From: Prevotella sp.
GTDB taxonomy: Bacteria > Bacteroidota > Bacteroidia > Bacteroidales > Dysgonomonadaceae
Reading direction: 5' to 3'
DNA: 64,000 nucleotides
Assembly (NCBI GenBank): GCA_031271965.1
Contig: JAISUS010000029.1
Location: 124,001-188,000, forward strand
The notes beneath the pieces were generated by a model. The model was given only the letters and a program-made list of their open reading frames with translations. It made no database searches and was not told where the DNA came from. A program made the position numbers and the translations under genes. Each line of letters starts with the position of its first letter. Position 1 is the first letter of the stretch. This document shows, in pieces, positions 1 to 8,821 of the stretch.

Positions 1-962
1 AGGTCCTGATCGCTCACATCTGATTTTTTTAGAGGGAACATCAGGTTTGTATTATGCATGTATACAAGATCGGGTTTTTTAGGATATTCTTCACCTTCTT
101 TGTATAGCATATTGATAAGTCTGGCACTACGTAAGTATTCCAGGTAATTGGTAACTGTCGCTCTGGAAATCTCACAATCGATACTCAATTGGCTGATATT
201 CGGTTTCCCGGGAGCGGATAAAGACAAAAGATATAGTAATTTTCTTAGTTTTGGCAAATATGACATTTCTATTTGGCGGACAGATAGAACATCTATTTCC
301 AGCATCATATTTACCGTTTTAAGTAAATTTTCCGAAAAATTCCTTTTCTCGAGGAAGAAAGGATAATAACCATGGTGAAGGTATCCCCAAAAATGCTCCA
401 ATGCGTCAATTTGGCTATAAATATCTTCTGCTATTTGGCGATGGTTACTGACTATTTCTTCCAATGTATAAGCCGGGAAATTTTTTCCAAATTGAACGTT
501 CAGATACTCTCTGTAAGAGAACCCTCTCAGGTTGTATACTTTTACTATAGAAGACACCTCTGCATCTTCACCGAGCTTCATTACAGTTGAAGTCGTAAAT
601 ACGATCTTTAATTGAGGAAGCTGTTCATAACATTCTCTTAGTTCTTTAGTCCAGTTAGGATACTTAAATACCTGATCAATGAGTAAAGTTTTTCCTCCAC
701 GTTCTACAAATTCTTTGGCAAAACTTGTTATAGACCGTATGGTAAAGTAGAACTGATTCATGTTGATGTAGAGGCAGTCTCTTTTGTCCAGGTCAAAATA
801 CTTCTTGGCATATTGCAACAAGAAGACTGTTTTGCCTACTCCCCTAGTACCCTTTATACCAATCAGGCGATGTGACCAATCTATTTGATCCATCAGCAAT
901 CTAGGCATTGTTCCTTCGAGATGCTCTACTAAATATTTGTGTGTGCGAAAAAATGACTCCAC
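1..962 (-). CDS. AAA+ ATPase, DUF4143-type (C-terminus beyond window)
   Basis: This is an ATP-binding protein of the AAA_14/DUF4143 type, of which about 320 codons are present; the C-terminus lies outside the window. A P-loop GTRGVGKT is seen near residue 38, followed by the family pattern 'LIDQVFKYPNW' in the Walker B position. A winged-helix-like stretch (ISQLSIDCEISRATVTNYLEYLRSARL) lies towards the C-terminal part. I chose the GTG start at 962 because it gives the usual N-terminal helix before 'RLIGIKG' and lies just downstream of a good promoter; an ATG at 908 would cut into the domain. The usual Walker B DE is DQ here. The cellular role of these ATPases is not established; many are solitary, strain-variable genes. 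Confidence 0.8.
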   Translation of the reverse strand, partial: MESFFRTHKYLVEHLEGTMPRLLMDQIDWSHRLIGIKGTRGVGKTVFLLQYAKKYFDLDKRDCLYINMNQFYFTIRSITSFAKEFVERGGKTLLIDQVFKYPNWTKELRECYEQLPQLKIVFTTSTVMKLGEDAEVSSIVKVYNLRGFSYREYLNVQFGKNFPAYTLEEIVSNHRQIAEDIYSQIDALEHFWGYLHHGYYPFFLEKRNFSENLLKTVNMMLEIDVLSVRQIEMSYLPKLRKLLYLLSLSAPGKPNISQLSIDCEISRATVTNYLEYLRSARLINMLYKEGEEYPKKPDLVYMHNTNLMFPLKKSDVSDQD

Positions 963-982
963 TGAATATCAATTAAACCTGA

Positions 983-1013
983 CGAAGATAGTTATTTTTT
1001 GCTTTATTGCAAA
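983..1013 (-). promoter_or_regulatory. Bacteroidetes-type promoter of the AAA+ ATPase gene
   Basis: On the minus strand a -33 element TTTG (1010-1013) and a -7 element TATCTTCG (983-990; one mismatch to TAnnTTTG) are separated by 19 bases. The GTG start at 962 lies about 20 bases downstream of the -7 box, giving a short leader. The remaining bases up to 1165 hold nothing else I can name. Confidence 0.55.
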
Positions 1014-1165
1014 GTCCAGATAGCAGTTTTAATCATTTTTTATCAAAAAAACGAGAGGGTTCTTTCAAAATAGTTTTGTATATAGACTTTGACGATGAAA
1101 ATTAAAGCTTCTAATTTTAGTTTGCAGTTATTTTTTGATAGTATATCTGGAGTATTACCTACAAA

Positions 1166-1975
1166 CTATTTATAATATTTACTATAAATTTTTTTATAAG
1201 CATCTGTCTTTTTTAGGCGTTGTATCCACGTATTAAGAGAATCTAGTAAAATAGGAGATTGTTCTCTTACCGCCCAAGCTTCTAAATGAGTGAATCCTAT
1301 AAATGTAGCGTAGTCTATTTCGGGTAAACCCTTTGCTATATTTTCGGCTGTTTTCTCGTCACAAACGGCATAGTCTATTTCTTTCGAAGCTACAAGTATG
1401 GCTAGTTGTTCTGAACCATATACCTGATCTTCTTTTATATATATGGTATCGCCAATTTCGTGCGATAGATTTTGTAATCTCAGTTTAGCTGGTGATTTGG
1501 CTGATATATAGATTGTTTTTTTAGCCAAATCCAAATGACTTCTTATTGGCTCTGTGTTGTCATTAAAACTTTTCTTGCGTTGTATGAGTACCTGCCGGTT
1601 TTGTACAATTGCTTCTGTGAATTTTAAAGAATCTCGTAATAATGTTGTAACAGGTATATTACGTGCTAATACATCATATTTCCCTTTTTTCAGATCTTCT
1701 ATACTTTTTTCGAGGCTGGACTCTAAGGATACTTCTATCTTTATAGGTATATATGTTTCTATTAGCTGTATGAGATCGTGATTGAATCCGGCAATAGTAT
1801 CGCCCGATACAAAATATCCTATCGAATTGTAGTCGGTGACAATATGCAAAGTTCCTGATTTTTCTATTTGAGGATAGTCTTTTATTTGTTCCTTTTCTTT
1901 CTTAAGAAATAGAATCCAAATTATAAGTATAACGGTAATGACAATTGGTACTACAAGAAAATCCTTTTTTTTCAT
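1166..1975 (-). CDS. membrane-anchored family 3 solute-binding protein-like
   Basis: The protein has 269 residues, with one hydrophobic segment at residues about 7-24 acting as an anchor or uncleaved signal. The rest looks like a periplasmic family 3 solute-binding domain: 'GTLHIVTDYNSIGYF' opens the first lobe, 'YDVLARNIPVTTLLRDSLKFTEAI' is the usual hinge-side motif, and 'IDYAVCDEKTA' lies in the second lobe. Such domains bind amino acids, or form the sensor half of MltF-like lytic transglycosylases; no transglycosylase domain is present. It starts 6 bases after the putative porin gene and is probably co-transcribed. Ligand unknown. Confidence 0.7.
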   Translation of the reverse strand: MKKKDFLVVPIVITVILIIWILFLKKEKEQIKDYPQIEKSGTLHIVTDYNSIGYFVSGDTIAGFNHDLIQLIETYIPIKIEVSLESSLEKSIEDLKKGKYDVLARNIPVTTLLRDSLKFTEAIVQNRQVLIQRKKSFNDNTEPIRSHLDLAKKTIYISAKSPAKLRLQNLSHEIGDTIYIKEDQVYGSEQLAILVASKEIDYAVCDEKTAENIAKGLPEIDYATFIGFTHLEAWAVREQSPILLDSLNTWIQRLKKTDAYKKIYSKYYK

Positions 1976-1981
1976 AGTGCT

Positions 1982-4087
1982 CTAATTATTGAAACGCCAT
2001 GAGATACCTAATTTTAACCCTCGTGGATTTACCGGATAACGGTATAAAGAGAAAGATTCATTATCGCCGAATCCTTGCGCGACATTATACATCATCAGGA
2101 AGAAACGGGTATATTTAAGATGCATATTGACATATGCCGTAGCTATCGGGAAATTGCCCAGCTCCATATCTCTTTGATTGTAGAATTGCATGGTTAGAGG
2201 TTGATAGCCGGGTATGTAGTATTTGGTGTGAAAGTGGGCATCCGCCCCGAGTTGTACAGTAAGAACTTTTGCCAGCTTAGTTTCTATATAGATATTGGTA
2301 TAAAAACTCAAATCGGGTAAAGGTATAGCTTTCTTATTATCAGAATATTGCCAGACAACTTGGCTGTCCCAATGAAAAATACCAAAATTAAAATTTTGGT
2401 CGAGACGCAGAGATATGACTTGAATTCCTGATGATTCCTGTTTTACTTGAGCTAGAGAATCATAATATATATAGTTTTTTATAGTCTCTATACCTCCGCT
2501 GATTTTTGTTTTGGAGAATGGTAACTCTGGAAAGCTTATTTCACCGCCTATGTATACCCGGTTTACCTGTTTAAACTCATTCTTCCAGTTCCAATATTTA
2601 GATGCAAAGTTATCTTCAAAAAAGCTTGGACTAGTTTCTTTGATATAGGCATTCGCTTTCACAGAGAAATCTTTACCTTTAAATTTTAGCATAGTAGTAA
2701 GTTCACCCTCTAGTTTAAAGTCAGAGTTTGAACTGAATTCGCCGGATGCTTTATATCGTAGATATTTTCCTTTTTCTTTAGTTAAAACCCCTCCTAAGGT
2801 TAATATATTCTCAGAATCACGCCTGTTCATGCCCGGAGTAGATATGATCGTCCTTATGTTGTCCTGAGTTACACTAATAGATGTAGGCATAGAAAACTTC
2901 CGCATGTCGTATTCAATGAAGGCTGTGAGTCCAAACTTTATCCATTTGCGAAAACCTTCGTTCATGGCTAAAGCAAATGTGTTTTTGAAGGAATAATACG
3001 ACATGTAGTCATCAATATTATCGGAATAAATAGGACTGCTTATAGATTCGCCATAATATGGATATGTTCCATTTATTGTGTATAGGTTATCTATATTAGC
3101 ATAAGTTGAATTGAAGCGACGTCGCTGATCAGTATAGTGTGTGGTAAGAATTACACTGGCAGGGGAAATGTAGTTCTTTTTTTGACGAAGTCCCATTGTG
3201 CTGTCGTTAATAGGATACTTTTCCATATTGTCGCCTAAGTCGTAGCGATTGGTTACGTATATATGGCGTCCACGAAGCTTATTCCATGTTTGTTGCATTC
3301 TTACTGGTATATCGAGGGATTTACCACTGAATTTTTTCTCCCTTACAACATTTCCATTCGGATTGGTAATATACAATGTGTCTGCAATTCCGCCGTTTTC
3401 AATATTTATGAAGTTATTGTTGTGGAAAAATGCATGCATCTTGTATTTGTCTCCAATATAGCTGGCATATACGTCGTAACTAACTTCCTTATTGGAAAGC
3501 GACGTATAGAAACCCCGAGAGTAGATGTAATCAAAATCGAACCCTATGTTGAGTTTTTTTCCTATGTTGGTCGAAATTTCAGCTTGAAATCTATTTTCAG
3601 CAGTTTCTCCACCTCCGGCACTCTGATATTTAATTTCCGAATAAGGTATTTTCGTATTCAGGAAATCTTTAGTTTCAGGGCTTTTTCGCCAAAGGTACAT
3701 GGCATCCATAAATGTGAAACGGGATGTTTCGGGGCGTTCAAAAAATATTTTTGATTGGGCAGGAGAGCCGATATTTCCCAAATATCCCATAGCGACACTT
3801 TTTCCGTCCGCTAACATGCTTTGGTGAAAGTCTATTATAGCCGTATCACGGGGTATGAAGATGCGTTCACCTAATCTGGGCGTTATTCTCCATGCGTAAA
3901 TATTAGGAATTTCAATTTTTGATGTATCTATTCTACGATTATCAGACGGTATCTTGTCTAAGACTTCTTTATTTAAGGAATCTTGAATAATTTTACCTGC
4001 TTGGGACGGTTGCCTATCCTTGTTTTGCGCAATCAAAACAGGATATACAACAAAAGATAAAAGCACAATTATTATATATTTTTTCAT
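1982..4087 (-). CDS. putative beta-barrel porin (Porin_10-like)
   Basis: A large outer-membrane protein of about 701 residues. I use the ATG at 4087, which opens directly with a signal peptide (MKKYIIIVLLSFVVYPVLIAQ); an in-frame TTG at 4105 would add six residues before it and is less likely. The body is rich in alternating aromatic/polar strands, and the C-terminus (LKLGISWRFNN) has the terminal beta-strand pattern of barrel proteins. Length and the N-terminal 'IYAWRITPRLGERIFIPRDT' block resemble the Bacteroidetes 'putative porin' family. Substrate unknown. It lies 95 bases after hisB and precedes the binding-protein-like gene. Confidence 0.75.
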   Translation of the reverse strand: MKKYIIIVLLSFVVYPVLIAQNKDRQPSQAGKIIQDSLNKEVLDKIPSDNRRIDTSKIEIPNIYAWRITPRLGERIFIPRDTAIIDFHQSMLADGKSVAMGYLGNIGSPAQSKIFFERPETSRFTFMDAMYLWRKSPETKDFLNTKIPYSEIKYQSAGGGETAENRFQAEISTNIGKKLNIGFDFDYIYSRGFYTSLSNKEVSYDVYASYIGDKYKMHAFFHNNNFINIENGGIADTLYITNPNGNVVREKKFSGKSLDIPVRMQQTWNKLRGRHIYVTNRYDLGDNMEKYPINDSTMGLRQKKNYISPASVILTTHYTDQRRRFNSTYANIDNLYTINGTYPYYGESISSPIYSDNIDDYMSYYSFKNTFALAMNEGFRKWIKFGLTAFIEYDMRKFSMPTSISVTQDNIRTIISTPGMNRRDSENILTLGGVLTKEKGKYLRYKASGEFSSNSDFKLEGELTTMLKFKGKDFSVKANAYIKETSPSFFEDNFASKYWNWKNEFKQVNRVYIGGEISFPELPFSKTKISGGIETIKNYIYYDSLAQVKQESSGIQVISLRLDQNFNFGIFHWDSQVVWQYSDNKKAIPLPDLSFYTNIYIETKLAKVLTVQLGADAHFHTKYYIPGYQPLTMQFYNQRDMELGNFPIATAYVNMHLKYTRFFLMMYNVAQGFGDNESFSLYRYPVNPRGLKLGISWRFNN

Positions 4088-4182
4088 CGGTGCAAACTTA
4101 CGCAAAAAATGAAAAAAGAGAAGTTAATGTTTCTATAAAAACCGTATGTTATATTGTTTTATTGTACCTGTTTACCAATCTT

Positions 4183-5298
4183 TCAGATAATTCCTTTTGT
4201 AGAAGGCAGTTCGTAATTGAAAATATCCCGTCTTTTAGCCATTTTTAAAGCTCGCGCTAAAGCTTTGAAAATACCTTCTATTTTGTGATGTTCATTTGTG
4301 CCTTCAGCTTTTATATTGAGGTTCATTTTTGCTGAATCACTTAATGATTTGAAAAAGTGCAAAAACATCTCGGTAGGCATGTCTCCTACTTTTTCCCTGT
4401 TGAATTGCGCATCCCAAACTAACCATGGGCGTCCGCCGAAGTCAAGAGCCACAGAACACAGGCAATCGTCCATTGGCAGACAATATCCATATCGTTCTAT
4501 TCCCCGCTTGTCGCCTAGAGCTTTATTAATGGCTTCGCCCAATGCTATAGCTGTATCTTCTATGGTGTGATGCTCATCTACATTGAGGTCACCTTTAACC
4601 TGTATTGTAAGGTCTATGGTTGCATGTTTCCCTATTTGCTCTAGCATGTGGTCGAAAAATCCCAGTCCGGTGGATATTTCACAATTCCCTTTTCCGTCTA
4701 AATTGAGAGCAATATAAATATCTGTTTCTTTTGTCGTGCGTTTTATCTCGGCTTTACGTTCTCCGGCAAAAAGAAATTCGCTGATCGTATCCCAGTCCGT
4801 AGTTTGTAATGTGCAAGAATTTTTCAGCTCGTTTGGGATGTCGATGTTATCTTGCAAAAAGATTGCTTTGCAGCCAAGATTTTTTGCTAGTTCAACATCT
4901 GTTAATCTGTCGCCTATCACAAAAGAATGCTCCATGTCATATTCTCCTGTTATGTATTTGCCCAGCATTCCTGTCCGGGGTTTTCGTGTCGGTGCATTAT
5001 CTTCAGGAAAGCTGCGGTCGATAAGTATATCATCAAAAATAATACCTTCTCCTTCCAGTATTTTCAGCATCTTATTTTGTGCAGGCCAGAAAGTATCTTC
5101 AGGGAAGGAAACCGTGCCTAATCCGTCCTGATTGGTAACCATAACAAATTCGAAATCAAGATTTTTTTGAATAAAATATAAATTTCGGATAACTTTCGGA
5201 TAGAATTCAAGCTTTTCGAGACTGTCCAATTGATAATCAATAGGAGGTTCTATCACTAAAGTTCCGTCACGGTCTATAAATAATGCTCTCTTTTTCAT
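4183..5298 (-). CDS. hisB: bifunctional histidinol-phosphatase / imidazoleglycerol-phosphate dehydratase
   Basis: HisB catalyses two steps of histidine synthesis. The N-terminal HAD phosphatase (about residues 1-165) shows FIDRDGTL (nucleophile Asp and acid/base Asp) and '[16 protein letters not shown]'. The C-terminal dehydratase (about 180-371) shows the metal-binding His clusters '[13 protein letters not shown]', '[16 protein letters not shown]' and '[17 protein letters not shown]'. The length of 371 residues is close to the fused enterobacterial enzyme. The zinc-loop cysteines of E. coli HisB-N are absent: the stretch reads '[17 protein letters not shown]'. It is the last his gene of this operon, 41 bases after hisC. 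Confidence 0.97.
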   Translation of the reverse strand: MKKRALFIDRDGTLVIEPPIDYQLDSLEKLEFYPKVIRNLYFIQKNLDFEFVMVTNQDGLGTVSFPEDTFWPAQNKMLKILEGEGIIFDDILIDRSFPEDNAPTRKPRTGMLGKYITGEYDMEHSFVIGDRLTDVELAKNLGCKAIFLQDNIDIPNELKNSCTLQTTDWDTISEFLFAGERKAEIKRTTKETDIYIALNLDGKGNCEISTGLGFFDHMLEQIGKHATIDLTIQVKGDLNVDEHHTIEDTAIALGEAINKALGDKRGIERYGYCLPMDDCLCSVALDFGGRPWLVWDAQFNREKVGDMPTEMFLHFFKSLSDSAKMNLNIKAEGTNEHHKIEGIFKALARALKMAKRRDIFNYELPSTKGII

Positions 5299-5339
5299 TT
5301 ATAATATGCTTTCTCTTATTTTCAATAACTCTTTATATA

Positions 5340-6374
5340 TTATATGTCTAAAGAGCTTAATGTTTTTATCAAAGTCTTGTTTTCTTCGTCCGTTCCAACT
5401 GTTATTCGCAAGCATCCGGCACAGAGTGATACAGAGTTGCGATTGCGTACAATAACACCTTTGTCGGCAAGCTTTTTATATATTCCGTTTGCATCGCCTA
5501 CTTTTACTAAAAGAAAGTTTGCATCTGTCGGATAAATTCTCTCTACAAATGGCAGCTTTGCTAATTCGTTTTTGAGATATTCTCTTCCTTTTAGAAGAAT
5601 ATCTATCCATTGCCTTCTGAGTTCCAGTTTTTCTACTTCTTCGCTGACAAAATTTTGAGTCAGTATATTGACGTTATATGGATATTTTACTTTGTTGAAT
5701 AGATTAATGATCTCAGGGGAAGCAAAAGCCATCCCTAATCGTACAGCCGCTAATCCCCACGCTTTGGAGAATGTTTGCAGTACAACTAAGTTCGGATGTT
5801 TATCTAAATCATTGAGCCATGTTGTTTCCGAGGCAAAATCTATATAGGCTTCATCCACTATTACAATGCCATCAAAAGCATTCAGTATCTTTTCTATTTC
5901 TTTTCTGTTCAGAAGATTTCCTGTCGGATTGTTTGGAGAGCACAGAAAAATAAGTTTTGTTTTATCATCTGTCCTTTCCAATATTTTTTGTGCATCGATG
6001 TCAAAATTTTCATTAAGTAATACTTTGCGATATTCTATATCGTTTACATTGGCACATACCTGATACATCCCATAAGTAGGATCTATGGCAACAATATTAT
6101 CCATACGCGGATCGCAAAAGATACGGATAACGAGGTCTATCGGTTCATCGCTGCCATTTCCCAGAAATATTTTCTCTGCTTTAATATCCTTAATTCTTGC
6201 AATCTTCTCTTTAAGCTTCCATTGCAAAGGGTCGGGGTAGCGATTGTATTTATCATTCAGGGGGTTCTCATTTGCATCCAAAAAAACAGAGGCCTCTCCT
6301 TTAAATTCGTCCCGGGCCGAAGAATATGCCTTCATATCCCATACGTTTTTGCGTACTAATTGTTGCAGATTCAT
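5340..6374 (-). CDS. hisC: histidinol-phosphate aminotransferase
   Basis: HisC is a 344-residue fold-type I PLP enzyme that transaminates imidazole-acetol phosphate with glutamate. Visible are '[16 protein letters not shown]', '[11 protein letters not shown]', the Asp/Tyr pair in '[11 protein letters not shown]', and the PLP lysine in '[14 protein letters not shown]'. C-terminal '[17 protein letters not shown]' matches the family. It sits between hisB and a dispersed repeat, which separates it from the accessory genes of the operon. Confidence 0.97.
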   Translation of the reverse strand: MNLQQLVRKNVWDMKAYSSARDEFKGEASVFLDANENPLNDKYNRYPDPLQWKLKEKIARIKDIKAEKIFLGNGSDEPIDLVIRIFCDPRMDNIVAIDPTYGMYQVCANVNDIEYRKVLLNENFDIDAQKILERTDDKTKLIFLCSPNNPTGNLLNRKEIEKILNAFDGIVIVDEAYIDFASETTWLNDLDKHPNLVVLQTFSKAWGLAAVRLGMAFASPEIINLFNKVKYPYNVNILTQNFVSEEVEKLELRRQWIDILLKGREYLKNELAKLPFVERIYPTDANFLLVKVGDANGIYKKLADKGVIVRNRNSVSLCAGCLRITVGTDEENKTLIKTLSSLDI

Positions 6375-6402
6375 TTAATTATTCCTGATATTTAAAATAA
6401 TA

Positions 6403-6594
6403 AGGGTGTGTCAGAAGATAGAATTTTCGTCATTGCCAACAAAGCGTATGCCCCCTTTAGTTCCCCCGGAGGGGGAAAACAAGCCTCCCCTAGAACTCCC
6501 TCCCTTTCGGGGAGGGCTGGGGTGGGGCTGTATTCTGGATTGCTTCGGGCTATCGTCCTTGCAATGACGTGTGAAAGACCTTTTGGCACACCCT
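6403..6594. repeat. dispersed repeat with terminal inverted repeats (long form)
   Basis: This element of about 192 bp has ends AGGGTGTGTCAGAAG (6403-6417) and CTTTTGGCACACCCT (6580-6594), an imperfect inverted repeat. Inside it, 'CGTCATTGcc' near the left end pairs with 'gGCAATGACG' near the right end, and a GC-rich core holds further small palindromes (CCCCCggaGGGGG; CTCCCtttcGGGGAG). A 56-bp element at 52968-53023 shares the outer about 30 bases. It lies between the DJ-1 gene and hisC in the his operon and could fold as a hairpin in that transcript. Two open frames inside it are not genes. Confidence 0.8.
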
Positions 6595-6614
6595 CATTTT
6601 GTTTTTTCCAGTTA

Positions 6615-7193
6615 CTACAATTCGATTTTAACTCCTAAAAGTTTATAAAATTCTCTCAGTATGGCAGGGTGTCCTGGCCAAGCCGGAGAGGTCGTTAAAT
6701 TACCATCCGTAATAGCTTCCGTTGCCGGAATATCCTTATAAGTGCCTCCTGCTAATGTCACTTCCGGGCCTACGGCTACGTAGCAGGTCAGAGTTTTGCC
6801 TTTTACCACATTAGCGGCAGTTAGGACTTGAATGCCATGACAAATGGCAGCAACAGGAAGATCCTTCTCAAAGAAATAACGCGTATATTCAATCACTTTT
6901 GGGTCGAGGCGGATATATTCCGGAGCCCGTCCACCGGTAATGTAAAGTCCTGCATACTCTTCAAGCTTTACACTGTCGAAACTTTTATTTAACGTGAAAT
7001 TATGACCTCTTAGTTCGGCATAAGTCTGAAATCCAACAAAGTCGTGAATTGCAGTGGCTACTTGTTCCCCTGCTTTTTTACCGGGACAAACTACGTCTAC
7101 ATGAAATCCAACACTAATCAGAGCCTGAAAAGGAACCATCAACTCATAATCTTCTACAAAATCGCCTGCCAGCATTAATATTCTTTTACCCAT
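6615..7193 (-). CDS. DJ-1/PfpI family protein
   Basis: A 192-residue class I glutamine-amidotransferase-like protein. 'ILMLAGDFVEDYELMVPFQAL' carries the conserved acidic residue that activates the nucleophile, and 'VAAICHGIQVL' is the nucleophile elbow with the catalytic Cys and following His. Members are proteases, deglycases or stress proteins, so the exact reaction cannot be fixed. It lies in the his operon, 80 bases after the cupin gene, among genes with no obvious role in histidine synthesis. Confidence 0.88.
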   Translation of the reverse strand: MGKRILMLAGDFVEDYELMVPFQALISVGFHVDVVCPGKKAGEQVATAIHDFVGFQTYAELRGHNFTLNKSFDSVKLEEYAGLYITGGRAPEYIRLDPKVIEYTRYFFEKDLPVAAICHGIQVLTAANVVKGKTLTCYVAVGPEVTLAGGTYKDIPATEAITDGNLTTSPAWPGHPAILREFYKLLGVKIEL

Positions 7194-7273
7194 GATAAAA
7201 CAGATTTTAAATTTGTGAATCGGTTAATTTCTATAAATATAGAAAGATTTTTAAGAAAATCGGTGTTCGTGTC

Positions 7274-7723
7274 TTATTTTGGTTCGTATGTCGTTATTAC
7301 GAATATGATAAGAGGTTCGTCACCCGAGTTGATTATTGAATGATAATTATTCTCACCTTGAATAGCGATTACATTTCCTTTTTTCAGATTGAACTTTCTC
7401 GTAATTTGATCCAACCCTTCACGTTCTATATATTCTCCTTCGCCATGAACAATTACATAAAGCTCCTGTTCCTTTTTGCTTCCATGTTCATGGAATCCGG
7501 CTTGGTCGCCTTTATTCGGCAGTACCATGTAGGTGCCGATGCGGTTATTGACTAATTCACCTTTTTCAAATATAGAGAGCATATAAACCACTCCGTTTCC
7601 ACCATACATCGGGTCACGTTTTTCTACGTCTATAACAGTCCGCTGAGGCTTGCCGAAGGGTGTAAGGGTAATATCTATATATTTTGATACAGTTTCCAGA
7701 ACTTGTTTTTTCTCGTTTTCCAT
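7274..7723 (-). CDS. cupin-domain protein
   Basis: A 149-residue single-domain cupin. 'GFHEHGSKKEQELYVIVHGEGEY' is motif 1, with the His/Glu metal ligands, and 'GNVIAIQGENNYHSIINSGDEPLIIFVI' is motif 2 with a His. The fold usually holds one metal ion for dioxygenase, isomerase or sugar-binding activity; the substrate cannot be predicted. It stops 80 bases before the DJ-1 gene and starts 2 bases after the preceding small gene, so it is clearly part of the his transcript. Confidence 0.85.
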   Translation of the reverse strand: MENEKKQVLETVSKYIDITLTPFGKPQRTVIDVEKRDPMYGGNGVVYMLSIFEKGELVNNRIGTYMVLPNKGDQAGFHEHGSKKEQELYVIVHGEGEYIEREGLDQITRKFNLKKGNVIAIQGENNYHSIINSGDEPLIIFVITTYEPK

Positions 7724-7725
7724 TT

Positions 7726-8031
7726 TTAGTTAGTTTTCTCCCATTTTTCATTTTGGGAATTATACCTTTTAATATTTGGACTACCGCCTCTTCCGATTGA
7801 TTTAATAGTAAAGTCCTTTCTTATTGCTTTCTCCTTTAGATAACGACCAACTTGCCGGTGAAAATTTTGGAATGTTTTACAGTGAGAAAGGCGTATAATA
7901 TATTCCGTTTCTTTATTCTTTATTAATTCCATAATAAAATCATGAGAGTCAAAATTTTTATTTAACCCATCAATAATATCTTTGGCACATGTGTCTAAAA
8001 AAAATTCTATTCGATTATGTACTCCTTTCAT
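7726..8031 (-). CDS. hypothetical protein, 101 residues
   Basis: I do not recognise this small soluble protein. It has no signal peptide or membrane segment, is basic towards the C-terminus (KEKAIRKDFTIKSIGRGGSPNIKRYN), and has two cysteines (CAKD, HCKTF). It fits tightly between the GNAT gene (2-base gap) and the cupin gene (2-base gap), which supports it being a real translated gene rather than chance. A nucleic-acid contact is possible from the basic tail, but this is only inference. Confidence 0.6.
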   Translation of the reverse strand: MKGVHNRIEFFLDTCAKDIIDGLNKNFDSHDFIMELIKNKETEYIIRLSHCKTFQNFHRQVGRYLKEKAIRKDFTIKSIGRGGSPNIKRYNSQNEKWEKTN

Positions 8032-8033
8032 AA

Positions 8034-8474
8034 TTATTCAATTAAATATTTTTCCATTTCATAGTGAGGAATGCCTACTTCTTCAAATTCATCCCCAATT
8101 ATTTTATAATTATATTTTTTGTAAAAGCCAACAGCCACTTTACGTGCATGCAGGGTAATCTTCTCAAAACCTTCTTTTGTAGCTACATATTCTGCAAAAG
8201 CAAGCATTGCTGTACCTAGCCCGGATTTTTGAACTGTATCATTTACTGCCATTTGGCGGAGTTTTCCTGTTTTTTTATCTAAAGGGGTGAGTATGCAGCA
8301 AGCTACGATGCTTTGAGTGCCAGATGAGCGTATAACAAGTAAGAAATCGTCTTTGTCTTTTTCCAGATCTTCTTGGGTAAAAGTCAATTCCAGAGGCTCA
8401 CGCAATATTTTAGTTCGCAGGGCGAGCATCTCTTCATACTCAGGGCTTCTGTATTTTATTATTTGAGGATGCAT
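8034..8474 (-). CDS. GNAT family N-acetyltransferase
   Basis: A 146-residue acetyl-CoA-dependent N-acetyltransferase of the ElaA/YitI-like kind. 'IVACCILTPLDKKTGKLRQMAVNDTVQKSGLGTAMLAFAE' is the core with the Q/R-x-x-G-x-G/A acetyl-CoA loop (QKSGLGT), followed by 'ITLHARKVAVGFYKKYNYKIIGDEFEEVGIPHYEM'. The target amine is unknown. It overlaps the start region of the lipoprotein gene's end by one base, so translation is probably coupled inside the his transcript. Confidence 0.88.
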   Translation of the reverse strand: MHPQIIKYRSPEYEEMLALRTKILREPLELTFTQEDLEKDKDDFLLVIRSSGTQSIVACCILTPLDKKTGKLRQMAVNDTVQKSGLGTAMLAFAEYVATKEGFEKITLHARKVAVGFYKKYNYKIIGDEFEEVGIPHYEMEKYLIE

Positions 8475-8818
8475 TATTTACCGAGTAATTTCATTAATTT
8501 TTTTTCTGCCTGTTTGTCCAATTGGAAGGAGCCATCTACATTCTGTAAAGAAGTATCACTTTTTCGTATTGTTAAAGTATCATTATTCTTTATAAAGAAT
8601 AATTGTTCCTCTACTATATATTTAGACGGTCCTTTTTGCGCCGTTCCAAGTAAACTCAAAATCTGGTCTATCGTATTCTTGTCTTCGACTTCAACCTTGC
8701 CAACGAACATCCTTTCATACACTATTTTATCAGAACCTTTATATCTGGCTATTTTTAAAGTTTTAGGCGAACAGCTTGCAAATAGAACTAGTATAAATAA
8801 ACAAATATATTTTCCCAT
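8474..8818 (-). CDS. small lipoprotein, unknown function
   Basis: A 114-residue protein with a lipoprotein signal (MGKYICLFILVLFASC, lipobox FASC, modified Cys at residue 16). The mature part is about 98 residues, mixed alpha/beta in appearance (KIVYERMFVGKVEVEDKNTIDQILSLLG), without a motif I recognise. It lies 3 bases after hisD and overlaps the following GNAT gene by one base. Its place inside a histidine biosynthetic transcript is unexplained. Confidence 0.75.
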   Translation of the reverse strand: MGKYICLFILVLFASCSPKTLKIARYKGSDKIVYERMFVGKVEVEDKNTIDQILSLLGTAQKGPSKYIVEEQLFFIKNNDTLTIRKSDTSLQNVDGSFQLDKQAEKKLMKLLGK

Positions 8819-8821
8819 CTC

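Noticed and set aside
148..590. Two 72-codon frames on the plus strand
   Set aside because: They lie antisense to the conserved AAA+ ATPase frame, have no family resemblance and no promoter.
3249..3754. Plus-strand frames of 70 and 163 codons
   Set aside because: Antisense to the putative porin gene, which has a signal peptide and a barrel C-terminus; no support for the antisense products.
6392..6638. Overlapping small frames on both strands between hisC and the DJ-1 gene
   Set aside because: They consist of the dispersed repeat and its GC-rich palindromes; the translations are low-complexity Pro/Gly-rich shadows.
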